Shown here piece by piece: positions 22,279 through 30,441 of a stretch of DNA of 64,000 nt (positions are counted from its first letter, which is position 1; the number at the start of each line of letters is the position of its first letter). A model generated the notes under the pieces. That model searched no databases. It saw only the letters and a program-made list of their open reading frames with translations, and was not told the DNA's origin. Both the position numbers and the translations under genes were made by a program. Where the stretch lies: contig DATAXS010000004.1 in assembly GCA_036266715.1 (NCBI GenBank), positions 1 through 64,000 of the forward strand, written 5' to 3'. This DNA is from DATAXS01 sp036266715 (GTDB lineage: Bacteria; Patescibacteriota; Minisyncoccia; UBA6257; 2-01-FULL-56-20).

Positions 22279-25050
22279 ATGTTGGGCTCTATTAAGAAAT
22301 TTTTTACGAAGCGGTCGCTCGGCGCGCTTGAGGCGCGCGTCACGGAGGTGAACGCGCTTGAGCCGGAACTACAAAAGCTTTCCGACGAGGAACTAAAGGC
22401 GGAAAGTGCGAAGCTCAAGGAGCGCCTGGCGCAGGGCGAGACGCTGGAAGATATTGCGTCCTGCGCATTTGCGCTCGCACGCGAAGCGGCGCGCCGGACG
22501 CTCAACCAGCGCGCATTCGACGTCCAGCTCCTGGGCGGCTTTGCCATACACGAAGGCAGTGTGGCCGAAATGATGACCGGTGAAGGAAAAACGCTTGCCG
22601 GCGTGGCGCCTGCCTATTTGAACGCGCTTGCCGGGAAAGGCGTGCACGTCGTGACCGTGAACGAGTACCTCGCGCGGCGCGACGCGGTGTGGATGGGCCA
22701 GGTCTACCGCGCGCTCGGTTTGACCGTCGGCGTTCTCGTGCCGAACGCCGCATTTATGTACGACCCGCTCTACAAAGCGCCGGAAGAAGGGAGCGGCAAA
22801 GCGGCACAGAATCCCGAGGAATCAAAACTGCTGGACAAAGAGCGCGATACGACGGGCGCGTTCCTGGTGCAGCAGGAATTCTTGCGTCCCGCGCCGCGCC
22901 GTGACGCCTACGCCGCGGACATCACCTATGGCACGAACCACGAGTTCGGTTTTGATTATTTGCGCGACAATCTTATTTACCGCGTGGAGGACCGCGTCCA
23001 GCGCGGGCACAATTTTGCGATTATAGACGAGGTGGACAGCATCTTAATAGACGAAGCGCGGACGCCGCTCATCATTGCGGCGCCGGACCAGGAGTCGAGC
23101 GATGCGTACAAAGCGTTCGCGCGCGTGGTCACAAATCTTAATAAAGACGAGGATTACGACGTGGACGAAAAGCGGAAGTCGGTCGCCATCACGGACGCGG
23201 GCGTGGAAAAAGTGGAAAAAATGCTCAATATTCCGAACATCTATGCGCCGGAAAACATCCGCCTCGTGCACTATCTCGAAGAAAGTTTGAAGGCAAAGGC
23301 GCTTTTTCAGCGGGACAAGGATTATGTGGTGAAGAACGGCGAGGTCATTATTGTGGACGAGTTCACGGGCCGTATGCTCGTCGGCCGGCGCTACCAGGCG
23401 GGTCTCCACCAGGCAATAGAGGCAAAGGAAAACGTGCGGGTGAAAGAAGAGTCGCGGACGTACGCCAAAATTTCCATCCAGAACTATTTCCGCATGTACA
23501 AAAAGATATCGGGCATGACGGGGACGGCGCAGACATCGGCCGAAGAATTCCACAAGGTCTACGAGCTTGAAGTGGTTTCCATTCCGCCGAACAAGCCGCT
23601 TGCGCGCAAAGACCTGAACGACCTTATTTACAAGAATTTTAGCGCGAAGGTGAAGGCGGTGGTGCGCGAAGTGGGCGAACGGCACAAAAAGGGCCAACCG
23701 GTGTTGCTGGGCACGACGTCCATTGCAAAGAACGAAATATTTTCCGCGGCGCTTTCGCAGGCGGGGATCCCGCACGAGGTGTTGAACGCCAAGAACAACG
23801 AGCGCGAGGGCGCCATCATTGCGCAGGCGGGCCGCACGGGCGGGGTGACCGTGGCAACCAACGTCGCCGGCCGCGGCGTGGACATTTTGCTTGGCGGCAA
23901 CCCGCCGACGCCGGAGGAGGGGAAAGCCGTGCGGGAACACGGCGGTTTGCACGTGATCGGCACCGAACGGCACGAGGCGCGGCGCATAGACAACCAGCTC
24001 CGCGGCCGGTCCGGCCGGCAGGGCGACCCCGGTTCCACGCAATTCTTTTTGTCCGCGGAGGATGATTTACTCCGTATTTTTGGCGGCGACCGCATGAAGA
24101 GCATCATGGAGCGGTTTGACGTGCCGGAAGACGAGCCGCTTGAGTTCAAGTTCGTGACGAGCGCGGTGGAGCAGGCACAGGAAAAAGTGGAAGGCGCGAA
24201 CTTTGACCTCCGCAAGCACTTGCTTGATTACGATGACGTCCTGAACAAACAGCGCGCGGCGGTGTACCGCAGGCGCACGGAAATGTTGGGCCTCATGAAC
24301 CGCGAGGATGTGGCGAAGGCGATCACGGACGCGGCACTCGCGCATTTTGACGCGGCGGTTGCGCCGGAACTCGATGAGCTTGCCGCTTCCGACATGAGCG
24401 CGCTTGAGGCCGCAGGTGTGGAAACGGACGCTTCCCGCGAAGCAAAAACGCGCCAGGAAAATATTCTGAAGATGTTCCGGGACGCGATGATCATTGACGC
24501 TTCGGCACCTTTGCCCGCAACCACGGAGGACGCACGCAAGCTAATAGAAGAGCGCTCCGCGAAAGCCGCGGAAAATCCGCTCGCGCGGAACCAGTTGCTC
24601 GGCACGTTGGACATGCTGTGGATGACGAACTTGGAGGATTTAGAAGCACTCCAGGAATCCGTGGGGCTCCGCGCCTATGGCCAAAAGGATCCGCTCGTGG
24701 AATATCGCCAGGAGGCGAGTCGCCTATTCAAGAACTTTTGGGCGAGCTTCAACGGGCTCATTTTTGCGAACACGTTCAAGCTTGCGAGCGACGCTGCCAT
24801 GCGCACGGCGACGACCGGGAATGAGAACGCCAATCCGAACGCGGGAGCGCTCCGTTCGTCCGGCGGCGGTGGTGCGGCCGCGGGCACAGAAAAGATAGGG
24901 CGCAACGATCCGTGCCCCTGCGGCAGCGGTAAAAAATGGAAAAAGTGCGGTCTCCTGGACACCGAAGAGCACCGGCGCAATATGGCGCAAAAAGCGAATC
25001 CCGCGGCGGAGCACGCATCAAAGCCGAAGCACGAAGTGACGGGTGGGTAA
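22279..25050 (+). CDS. secA: Preprotein translocase ATPase SecA
   Basis: SecA drives Sec-dependent export. The 923-residue product has the Q-rich start region, Walker A MTGEGKTLAG near residue 101, YGTNHEFGFDYLRDN, IIDEVDSILIDEARTPLI, FTGRMLVGRRY, NVAGRGVDILLGG and GRSGRQGDPG. The tail carries a SEC-C zinc motif, RNDPCPCGSGKKWKKCG. An insertion of about 35 residues after PNAAFMYDPLYK is slightly unusual. TATAAT (22264-22269) lies 10 bases before the ATG with no Shine-Dalgarno. Confidence 0.98.
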   Translation: MLGSIKKFFTKRSLGALEARVTEVNALEPELQKLSDEELKAESAKLKERLAQGETLEDIASCAFALAREAARRTLNQRAFDVQLLGGFAIHEGSVAEMMTGEGKTLAGVAPAYLNALAGKGVHVVTVNEYLARRDAVWMGQVYRALGLTVGVLVPNAAFMYDPLYKAPEEGSGKAAQNPEESKLLDKERDTTGAFLVQQEFLRPAPRRDAYAADITYGTNHEFGFDYLRDNLIYRVEDRVQRGHNFAIIDEVDSILIDEARTPLIIAAPDQESSDAYKAFARVVTNLNKDEDYDVDEKRKSVAITDAGVEKVEKMLNIPNIYAPENIRLVHYLEESLKAKALFQRDKDYVVKNGEVIIVDEFTGRMLVGRRYQAGLHQAIEAKENVRVKEESRTYAKISIQNYFRMYKKISGMTGTAQTSAEEFHKVYELEVVSIPPNKPLARKDLNDLIYKNFSAKVKAVVREVGERHKKGQPVLLGTTSIAKNEIFSAALSQAGIPHEVLNAKNNEREGAIIAQAGRTGGVTVATNVAGRGVDILLGGNPPTPEEGKAVREHGGLHVIGTERHEARRIDNQLRGRSGRQGDPGSTQFFLSAEDDLLRIFGGDRMKSIMERFDVPEDEPLEFKFVTSAVEQAQEKVEGANFDLRKHLLDYDDVLNKQRAAVYRRRTEMLGLMNREDVAKAITDAALAHFDAAVAPELDELAASDMSALEAAGVETDASREAKTRQENILKMFRDAMIIDASAPLPATTEDARKLIEERSAKAAENPLARNQLLGTLDMLWMTNLEDLEALQESVGLRAYGQKDPLVEYRQEASRLFKNFWASFNGLIFANTFKLASDAAMRTATTGNENANPNAGALRSSGGGGAAAGTEKIGRNDPCPCGSGKKWKKCGLLDTEEHRRNMAQKANPAAEHASKPKHEVTGG

Positions 25051-25120
25051 TATCCGGACGTAATGAGTAAGGGAATCTGCGTGATTTTGTAACAATTTCC
25101 CCTATAATTCGTATCTCCCT

Positions 25121-25684
25121 ATGGCACGCACAAAAACCAAGCAGGAACCGCACGATTCCTTGACCGCGCTCGCGGTGCGCATGAAGAAAGGGGACCGCAA
25201 GGCCACCGCCGCGCTCTACGATGAGCTCCTGCCGAAGGCGTACGGATTCTTCTTTACGAGGACCGGACGCCGGGAAACGGCGGAAGACCTTTCGCAGGAC
25301 ATTTTTGTGAAGCTCGTGGAAAAGGTGAGCTATTTTGACGAAACGCGCGGACGGTTCGTGTCGTGGTTCTGGCAGATGGCGCGCAACATGCTCATCGACC
25401 ACTATCGCGAAAAGAAAGAGGCGGCATTTTCATCCTTTGAGGAGCACGAGGTGGAAGCGATGGCGGTTACCGAGATGCCGGACATTGACGACCGGCTCCG
25501 CTACCGCGAGGTGCAAAAATTTCTTGCGACCATGACCGAAGAAGAGCGCGAGCTCTTTGAGCTGCGCTTTGTGGCGGGGCTTGCGTACAAGGATATTGCG
25601 CACATGATCGGCCGTTCCGAAGGCGCGCTGCGCGTGGCCACGCTCCGCATTAAAGAGAAGATACAAAAAGAACTGAAGCAATGA
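25121..25684 (+). CDS. ECF-type RNA polymerase sigma factor
   Basis: The 187-residue product has region 2 (AALYDELLPKAYGFFFTRTGRRETAEDLSQDIFVKLVE, with FVSWFWQMARNMLIDHYR) and region 4 (FLATMTEEERELFELRFVAGLAYKDIAHMIGRSEGALRVATLRIKEKI). It would direct polymerase to a dedicated promoter set. It overlaps the next gene by ATGA, and that product has a membrane helix, the classic layout of a sigma factor with its membrane-bound regulator. TATAAT (25103-25108) precedes it. Confidence 0.93.
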   Translation: MARTKTKQEPHDSLTALAVRMKKGDRKATAALYDELLPKAYGFFFTRTGRRETAEDLSQDIFVKLVEKVSYFDETRGRFVSWFWQMARNMLIDHYREKKEAAFSSFEEHEVEAMAVTEMPDIDDRLRYREVQKFLATMTEEERELFELRFVAGLAYKDIAHMIGRSEGALRVATLRIKEKIQKELKQ

Positions 25685-26751
25685 CGAACCCATTTTCAAA
25701 AAATGAAAAACTGCCGCGCCGCGTGAAGAAGCTTTTCACGCCGGACGGCGATTTCACCCAAAAAGCAAAGGGCAGATTTTTGGCGACCTTTGACGCGGCG
25801 CACGCGGGTGCGGCCGCGCACAGGGGAACGGCGGCCGTGCATGGTTCGCGCTTCGCGCTCATTATTAAAATTATCGCCGTGGGTGCGGCGGCATTCGCAA
25901 TATTCATCGCGAGCGCATCCGTCTATGCCGACACGACGAACGTTCCCATTGAAAGTCCGCTTTATCCATTAAAACGGCTGGCCGAAAACGTCCAGCTTGC
26001 CGTGACGCCGCCTGCGGCAAAACCGCAATTGGAAGCCACGCTTGCCACGCGCCGTGCAAGCGAGATCAATGACCTTGAGGCGACCCATCCCACGAGCACG
26101 CTTTTACCCACGCTTGCCGCAGACCTCAACGAAGACGTGACCGCTTCTATTAATGGTGCGACGGCGGCAGGGGGAATCACCGCGGCAACCTCTTCCGTAG
26201 AGATTGGTCATGCGAACGGCGCAACTGGCACAACTGGCGCGAATGGCTCAAGCGGCGCCAAAAAGAGCGCGCTTGAAAGCGTGTGCGATACGCTCCGTTC
26301 CGCGTTCGGCACGGCTTCCGCATCCGCTTCCACAAGCGCCTCCGCGAACGGCGGCATTTTGCGGAATTTGCAGACCAGCGCGCGCATTGACGTCTACACG
26401 CGGTGCGGCGGCATTTCTCCTCAAGGTTCTTTTGCGCCCGCCGCAGGCTCCGGGTCCAACGCCGGCTCCGGTGCGGGCACGAGCACGGCCACTTCCACGA
26501 CCTCCGCGCGGCGCGGAGCATTCCCCGGCGGGCGCCGGATCTTCCCCGGGTCGGGCATACCATTTAATGCATCGTCCACTGCCAGCGCATCGTCCACCAC
26601 CTCTTCCTCGAGCACAAGAATATTTCCTCCGTTCAGAACGTTTGCGTCGTCCAGCATTTCCACATCCACGCGCATGCCGCGCGCGGGGGTGCATTTCTCC
26701 GCTTCATCCACGACCTCGGAAGGAACCCTTGAAGGAACCATCGGCCTTTGA
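25681..26751 (+). CDS. DUF5667-like membrane protein, probable regulator of the sigma factor
   Basis: The 356-residue product has a cytoplasmic N terminus (about 1-55), a transmembrane helix (about 61-82), then VPIESPLYPLKRLAENVQLAVTP, which matches the DUF5667 pattern as I remember it. Residues about 165-356 are a low-complexity Ser/Thr/Ala/Gly tail. It is coupled to the sigma factor, so an anti-sigma or signal-sensing role is inferred. No zinc anti-sigma HxxxCxxC motif is seen in the N-terminal part. Confidence 0.7.
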   Translation: MTNPFSKNEKLPRRVKKLFTPDGDFTQKAKGRFLATFDAAHAGAAAHRGTAAVHGSRFALIIKIIAVGAAAFAIFIASASVYADTTNVPIESPLYPLKRLAENVQLAVTPPAAKPQLEATLATRRASEINDLEATHPTSTLLPTLAADLNEDVTASINGATAAGGITAATSSVEIGHANGATGTTGANGSSGAKKSALESVCDTLRSAFGTASASASTSASANGGILRNLQTSARIDVYTRCGGISPQGSFAPAAGSGSNAGSGAGTSTATSTTSARRGAFPGGRRIFPGSGIPFNASSTASASSTTSSSSTRIFPPFRTFASSSISTSTRMPRAGVHFSASSTTSEGTLEGTIGL

Positions 26752-26763
26752 TACAATCGTCTG

Positions 26764-27087
26764 GTGACACTGGACGAATTCCAACGGGCGGATCTCCGCG
26801 TGGGCAAGATCACTCAGGCCGAGCGCGTGGAGGGTTCAGAAAAGCTCCTTAAGCTGCAGGTGGACATGGGCGAACCGCGGCAGATCGTTTCCGGCATTGC
26901 CAAGTTCTATTCGCCGGAAGAGCTCGTGGGGAAGTCGGTCATCATCATTGCGAACCTTGACCCGCGGACGATGATGGGATTTGAGAGCCAAGGGATGCTC
27001 CTTGCGGCGCACGGCGAGGATGGCAGGCCGGTGCTCATTGCGCCGTGGGATGCCGCTTCCGTCCCGCCCGGCTCAAAAATATCGTGA
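26764..27087 (+). CDS. Stand-alone tRNA-binding (MetRS C-terminal/CsaA-like) protein
   Basis: The 107-residue product is an OB-fold tRNA-binding domain: FQRADLRVGKITQAERVEGS, LLKLQVDMGEPRQIVSGIA, YSPEELVGKSVIIIANLDP and FESQGMLLAA. In many bacteria this domain is the C-terminal dimerisation part of methionyl-tRNA synthetase; here it stands alone, as also known in some lineages. It may serve a short MetRS encoded elsewhere. The start codon is GTG. TACAAT about 6 bases upstream suggests a leaderless start. Confidence 0.88.
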   Translation: MTLDEFQRADLRVGKITQAERVEGSEKLLKLQVDMGEPRQIVSGIAKFYSPEELVGKSVIIIANLDPRTMMGFESQGMLLAAHGEDGRPVLIAPWDAASVPPGSKIS

Positions 27088-27127
27088 GCGCCGCTATTAA
27101 AAATTAATTATAATTTCATTAATAAAA

Positions 27128-27640
27128 ATGGATAAATCAAAAAGAATTCTTCTCGGTATCATCTTCATTGTGCTCGCAGTCGTCGTGATCGGCGGGGCGA
27201 TGTGGTACAATAATCAATCCAACCAGGCCGTGCAGCAACAGGCGAACGACGAAGCCAATGTGGCGGCGCAAGAACAACAGCAACTCATGGCGGAACTTAC
27301 CATAAAAGACACAGTAGTGGGCACGGGCACGCCCGCCGCGGACGGCGATACCATAAACGTGCTCTACACCGGCACGCTTGATAACGGCACGGTCTTTGAC
27401 GCGTCATCCCTCCACGGCAACCAGCCATTCTCGTTTGTGCTGGGCGAGGGAAACGTGATCCAAGGATGGGACCTCGGCCTTGTGGGCATGAAGGTTGGCG
27501 GCACGCGCGAACTCACAATACCTCCAGACCTTGGCTATGGCAGCCAGGCGAACGGTCCGATTCCTGCCAGTTCCACGTTGCACTTCACGGTCCAACTGCT
27601 TTCCATAAGCACGGGGACGCCGTCGAGCACGGGACAATAG
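27128..27640 (+). CDS. FKBP-type peptidyl-prolyl isomerase, membrane anchored
   Basis: The 170-residue product has an N-terminal transmembrane helix (about 6-27), a Gln-rich linker (about 32-55) and an FKBP domain: VVGTGTPAADGDTINVLYTG, GTVFDASSLHGNQPFSFVLGEGNVIQGWDLGL, GMKVGGTRELTIPPDLGYGS and STLHFTVQLLSI. The isomerase would act outside the cytoplasmic membrane to help fold exported proteins. The domain is complete and of normal size. Confidence 0.93.
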   Translation: MDKSKRILLGIIFIVLAVVVIGGAMWYNNQSNQAVQQQANDEANVAAQEQQQLMAELTIKDTVVGTGTPAADGDTINVLYTGTLDNGTVFDASSLHGNQPFSFVLGEGNVIQGWDLGLVGMKVGGTRELTIPPDLGYGSQANGPIPASSTLHFTVQLLSISTGTPSSTGQ

Positions 27641-27674
27641 GCAATAGCGCGAAAATTATAAAAAGGTTAGAGAA

Positions 27675-27707
27675 AGAAAAGGGGGCGTTCTCGTGTGAGA
27701 ACGCCCC
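27675..27707 (-). terminator. Intrinsic terminator of the small minus-strand gene
   Basis: GGGGCGTTCTC-GTGT-GAGAACGCCCC (27682-27707) is an 11-bp perfect stem. On the minus strand it is followed by a T-rich tract, so it ends the gene at 27714-27857. Confidence 0.8.
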
Positions 27708-27713
27708 GAAGCC

Positions 27714-27857
27714 TTATGGGCTCGTCGGCATTGCTTGGATGAATGCCGTGGCCTTATTAAGGAGCGTCAGGAGGAAGACGCTCAATGCATGGAGCACGTC
27801 GGGCATGAAGATCCCCACGGCAACCAATACAATCAGCAATCCTATCGCCTTGCTCAT
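27714..27857 (-). CDS. Small membrane protein of unknown function (47 aa)
   Basis: A 47-residue frame reads MSKAIGLLIVLVAVGIFM then DVLHALSVFLLTLLNKATAF. It is almost wholly hydrophobic, with one or two membrane helices. It is supported by its own promoter (27999-28034 region), an AAGG close to the ATG and a downstream terminator on the same strand. The leader of about 140 bases is long and can fold, so regulation there is possible. The gene is antisense-oriented between the FKBP and response regulator genes. Confidence 0.6.
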   Translation of the reverse strand: MSKAIGLLIVLVAVGIFMPDVLHALSVFLLTLLNKATAFIQAMPTSP

Positions 27858-28005
27858 GGCCTTAGTGCAGGGTTTTATTTTGAGGTCGTCGACGTGCGAC
27901 CAAGGCCGTGAATTGGCCTTCCTCCTGCGGCAAATTTCGCCGCATACGGGTTGCGTGCGGAACTTGCTGCAGGAGAAAGGATTTTTTGAAGGTGCTACTA
28001 CTTGG

Positions 28006-28034
28006 ATTGTAGCAAAAATGAAGGGTTCTGTCAA
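28006..28034 (-). promoter_or_regulatory. Consensus promoter of the 47-aa gene
   Basis: On the minus strand a perfect TTGACA (28034-28029), a 17-base spacer and TACAAT (28011-28006). It faces away from the response regulator, whose own -10 box is 47 bases away on the other strand. Confidence 0.75.
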
Positions 28035-28093
28035 CCTTTTTGGCCGTTTTCCATTTTAGAATCTTTTAATGTTCAATCCGTATAATTATCTCT

Positions 28094-28765
28094 ATGAGAG
28101 TATTACTTTTGGAAGACGAAAAGGACATCGCCCGCTTTATCCTGGAAGGCCTGAAGGCCGAGCGGCTTGCCGTGGACTGGGCGGAGACCGGCGAAAAGGG
28201 GCTCATGTGGGCCAAGGTCAACTCATATGACATTGGCATATTTGACATCAAGCTCGCCGGCGGGCAGAACGGGATTCAAGTGTGTCGCACTATCCGCGAA
28301 CGCGGTAAGAATTTTCCGATAATCATCCTTTCCGTAACGGGCGACGTGTCCACGAAAATTGAAGCGCTCAATCTTGGCGCGGACGATTATCTTGCAAAGC
28401 CATTCTCGCTGGCCGAGCTCCTTGCGCGGGTACGCGCGCTCCTGCGCCGCGAACGGAAGATCGTGGGGCCGCGGCTTTCGCTCGGCGACCTCGAAATGGA
28501 CACGCAGGCGCACACCGTGGCGCGGGCAGGGAAGCGGATAGAGCTGAACCGCAAGGAATTCGCGCTCCTGGAATATTTAATGCGCAATCCAGGCACCACG
28601 CTCACGCGGGCGATGATATTGGAACACGTGTGGGACATGAACGCGGATCCCTTTACGAACACCGTGGACGTGCACATCCGGTTTCTGCGCGAAAAGATAG
28701 ACATCGGCCACAAAAAGAAATTATTAAAAACCGTGCACGGGTTCGGGTACAAGATAGAAGAATAA
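28094..28765 (+). CDS. OmpR/PhoB-family response regulator
   Basis: The 223-residue product has a receiver domain (acidic pocket E7 D8, phospho-acceptor D51 in FDIKLAGGQNG, Lys in LAKPF) and a winged-helix DNA-binding domain (ELNRKEFALLEYLMRNPGTTLTRAMILEHVW, NTVDVHIRFLREKID, TVHGFGYKIEE). No histidine kinase is adjacent, so it is an orphan in this window. TATAAT (28081-28086) ends 8 bases before the ATG, implying a leaderless message. Confidence 0.95.
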   Translation: MRVLLLEDEKDIARFILEGLKAERLAVDWAETGEKGLMWAKVNSYDIGIFDIKLAGGQNGIQVCRTIRERGKNFPIIILSVTGDVSTKIEALNLGADDYLAKPFSLAELLARVRALLRRERKIVGPRLSLGDLEMDTQAHTVARAGKRIELNRKEFALLEYLMRNPGTTLTRAMILEHVWDMNADPFTNTVDVHIRFLREKIDIGHKKKLLKTVHGFGYKIEE

Positions 28766-28807
28766 AAAAGCCGCGCGGTTCTCGGGGGAGAGAATACATC
28801 GCGCGGC
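28764..28807 (-). terminator. Intrinsic terminator of the 42-aa gene
   Basis: GCCGCGCG (28770-28777) pairs with CGCGCGGC (28800-28807). On the minus strand the stem is followed by TTTTTT. It lies at the 3' end of the plus-strand response regulator and may serve as a convergent barrier. Confidence 0.8.
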
Positions 28808-28842
28808 CGGGTGTTCGCTGGTCGGTTTTGTAAGAGCGCCAA

Positions 28843-28971
28843 TCAGCGATTAAGAAACGGGGCAATGAGAGTCATGATTTTCGGGGCGTTTACTAAAATC
28901 GTCCTCACGATTGCCAGGAGGACGACGATCACGAATGCCGGGGCAATATCTTCTAAGCTCACTGCTCTCAT
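28843..28971 (-). CDS. Small membrane protein of unknown function (42 aa)
   Basis: The frame encodes MRAVSLEDIAPAFVIVVLLA followed by IVRTILVNAPKIMTLIAPFLNR, one hydrophobic helix plus an amphipathic tail. A strong Shine-Dalgarno GAGGTG (28982-28977) lies 5 bases before the ATG, a promoter lies upstream and a terminator downstream, so it is a complete small transcription unit. It could be a regulatory membrane peptide or a toxin-like peptide, but nothing proves either. Confidence 0.7.
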   Translation of the reverse strand: MRAVSLEDIAPAFVIVVLLAIVRTILVNAPKIMTLIAPFLNR

Positions 28972-28991
28972 ATGATCACCTCGCTATATAG

Positions 28992-29019
28992 ATATTAACA
29001 TACCCACAGATTTTGTCAA
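28992..29019 (-). promoter_or_regulatory. Promoter of the 42-aa gene
   Basis: On the minus strand TTGACA (29019-29014), a 16-base spacer and TAATAT (28997-28992). It is back to back with the leaderless -10 box of nth (29037-29042). Confidence 0.7.
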
Positions 29020-29048
29020 GTCATGCGGTAAGGCGCTATAATCACCCC

Positions 29049-29705
29049 ATGCCATCCGACTATTCCCTCGCCGCACGCAAGAAGCGCGCGCAAAAGGTGT
29101 TCCGCGTGCTCGCAAAGCTTTTTCCGAACCCCAAGATCGCGCTCAACTTCCGCAACCACTGGGAGCTCCTCGTGGCAGTGGAACTTTCCGCGCAGTGCAC
29201 GGATAAAAAAGTGAACGAGGTGACGCCCGCGCTCTTCAAGAAATATCGCGCGCTTGCCGACTACGTTCGCGCGGGGAAAACCGCCCGCGGCGTGCATGAA
29301 TTTGAGCGCATGGTCCACGCGTGCGGGTTCTACCGCGCAAAAACACGGAACATTCTGGCCGCCGCAAAGGTGGTGCAGTCAAAGTTCCATGGCACGCTCC
29401 CGCGCACTATGGCGGAAATGGTCACGATCCCGGGCGTGGGGCGCAAGTCCGCGAACGTCATTTTGGGGAATGCCTACGGCGTGGTGGAGGGGATCGCGGT
29501 GGACACGCACGTAAAGCGGCTCGCCGGGGTGCTTGGCCTTTCGCGCGAAAAGACGCCGGAAAAGATAGAGCGCGATCTCATGGCAATCATCCCCAAAAAG
29601 GACTGGTTTAAGGCGACCTATATGCTCATTGACTATGGCCGGAAATATTGTCCGGCGAGGCCGCATAAGCATGAACTCTGCCCCTTATCCACAGTGCTTC
29701 GGTAG
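29049..29705 (+). CDS. nth: Endonuclease III (Nth) with degenerate iron-sulfur site
   Basis: Nth removes oxidised pyrimidines and cuts at abasic sites. The 218-residue product has the helix-hairpin-helix IPGVGRKSANVILGNAYG and the catalytic Lys and Asp region (VDTHVKRLAGVLGL). The C-terminal iron-sulfur loop normally reads C-x6-C-x2-C-x5-C; here it is CPARPHKHELCPLSTVL, so the second ligand is His, the fourth is Leu, and only two Cys remain. The cluster is probably lost. TATAAT (29037-29042) ends 7 bases before the ATG at 29049. Confidence 0.93.
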   Translation: MPSDYSLAARKKRAQKVFRVLAKLFPNPKIALNFRNHWELLVAVELSAQCTDKKVNEVTPALFKKYRALADYVRAGKTARGVHEFERMVHACGFYRAKTRNILAAAKVVQSKFHGTLPRTMAEMVTIPGVGRKSANVILGNAYGVVEGIAVDTHVKRLAGVLGLSREKTPEKIERDLMAIIPKKDWFKATYMLIDYGRKYCPARPHKHELCPLSTVLR

Positions 29706-29715
29706 GCCGTTTTTG

Positions 29716-29785
29716 CTATACTGGTCTGGTAGTTAATACAACGAAAACCGTTTTCCGATGTGAGGTCGGAGAGCGGTTTTTGCTT
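29716..29785 (+). ncRNA. Possible short terminated RNA upstream of a small gene
   Basis: TATACT at about 29717 could start an RNA near 29728. It would end at a composite hairpin (AAACCG outer, TCCGA/TCGGA inner, 29743-29779) followed by TTTTTG. It may be a free small RNA of about 55 bases or simply a terminator isolating nth from the next gene. Confidence 0.4.
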
Positions 29786-29864
29786 ATAAAAGGCCACTTG
29801 TTTTAATTCCTATCGGTATTATGATTGACCGTGGCAGCTTAGCAACACGGAAGGGAGGTCCAGT

Positions 29865-30287
29865 ATGAAATTGCTGTATCTCGACCCCTACCGATTCGCG
29901 AACGAATACGTGGGGAAAATCGAGGAGTCCGATCTTTGGCAACATCTGCGTTTTGTACGGCACTTCCATTTCTTTGTCCAGGGAAAATGGCCCAAACCTC
30001 CCGAACTGCAGCAGGCGCTCAAGGCACAAGTCCATCACTACCTCCTTGCAAAAAGCGATTGTCGCGCGGGCGAGGCGGGCAAAATCTGTCCGCTCGAAAT
30101 CCGACGTCGGAACAACAACACCCGCAAGGAATGGAACAAGTTGATTAGTATGTATCTGCTCGCGAAAAAGTTCTATCCGGAATTTACCCCCAATGACGTC
30201 TTCCCCTTTTTTCCACCGGGATCCACCGAAAAACCGACGAAGGGGGTGAAGGTCAAGCGGTTACACCTTTTGCCCCTGTTGCCCTAG
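29865..30287 (+). CDS. Hypothetical protein (140 aa)
   Basis: I do not recognise this family. The product is soluble, with MKLLYLDPYRFANEYVGKIE, a Trp- and His-rich middle (LWQHLRFVRHFHFFVQG), a single Cys pair (SDCRAGEAGKICPLEIRRR) and a basic Pro-rich tail. A strong Shine-Dalgarno (AAGGGAGGT, 5 bases before the ATG) and a perfect terminator after it show a self-contained unit of the Shine-Dalgarno class, unlike the leaderless neighbours nth and uvrB. Confidence 0.7.
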   Translation: MKLLYLDPYRFANEYVGKIEESDLWQHLRFVRHFHFFVQGKWPKPPELQQALKAQVHHYLLAKSDCRAGEAGKICPLEIRRRNNNTRKEWNKLISMYLLAKKFYPEFTPNDVFPFFPPGSTEKPTKGVKVKRLHLLPLLP

Positions 30288-30303
30288 CCAATGTTTGAGA
30301 TTC

Positions 30304-30342
30304 AAACGGCAAGCGCCCCACCCTCGCTTGCCGTTTTTTATT
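30304..30342 (+). terminator. Intrinsic terminator
   Basis: AAACGGCAAGCG pairs perfectly with CGCTTGCCGTTT across a 9-base loop, followed by a T-run. It ends the 140-aa hypothetical gene. Confidence 0.92.
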
Positions 30343-30441
30343 TGACCCTTGATGTGCTGGCCGTTATAATCGGAGAGAACTGAAAAGCGGATGACCACCC
30401 CTTAGGCCTTGTGCCGCGGGGCACATTGCGCACTTATTCCC

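Noticed and set aside
23044..24042. 332-codon open frame on the minus strand inside secA
   Set aside because: It is fully antisense to a well-conserved secA and full of His/Arg/Val, the usual mirror of G+C-rich coding sequence.
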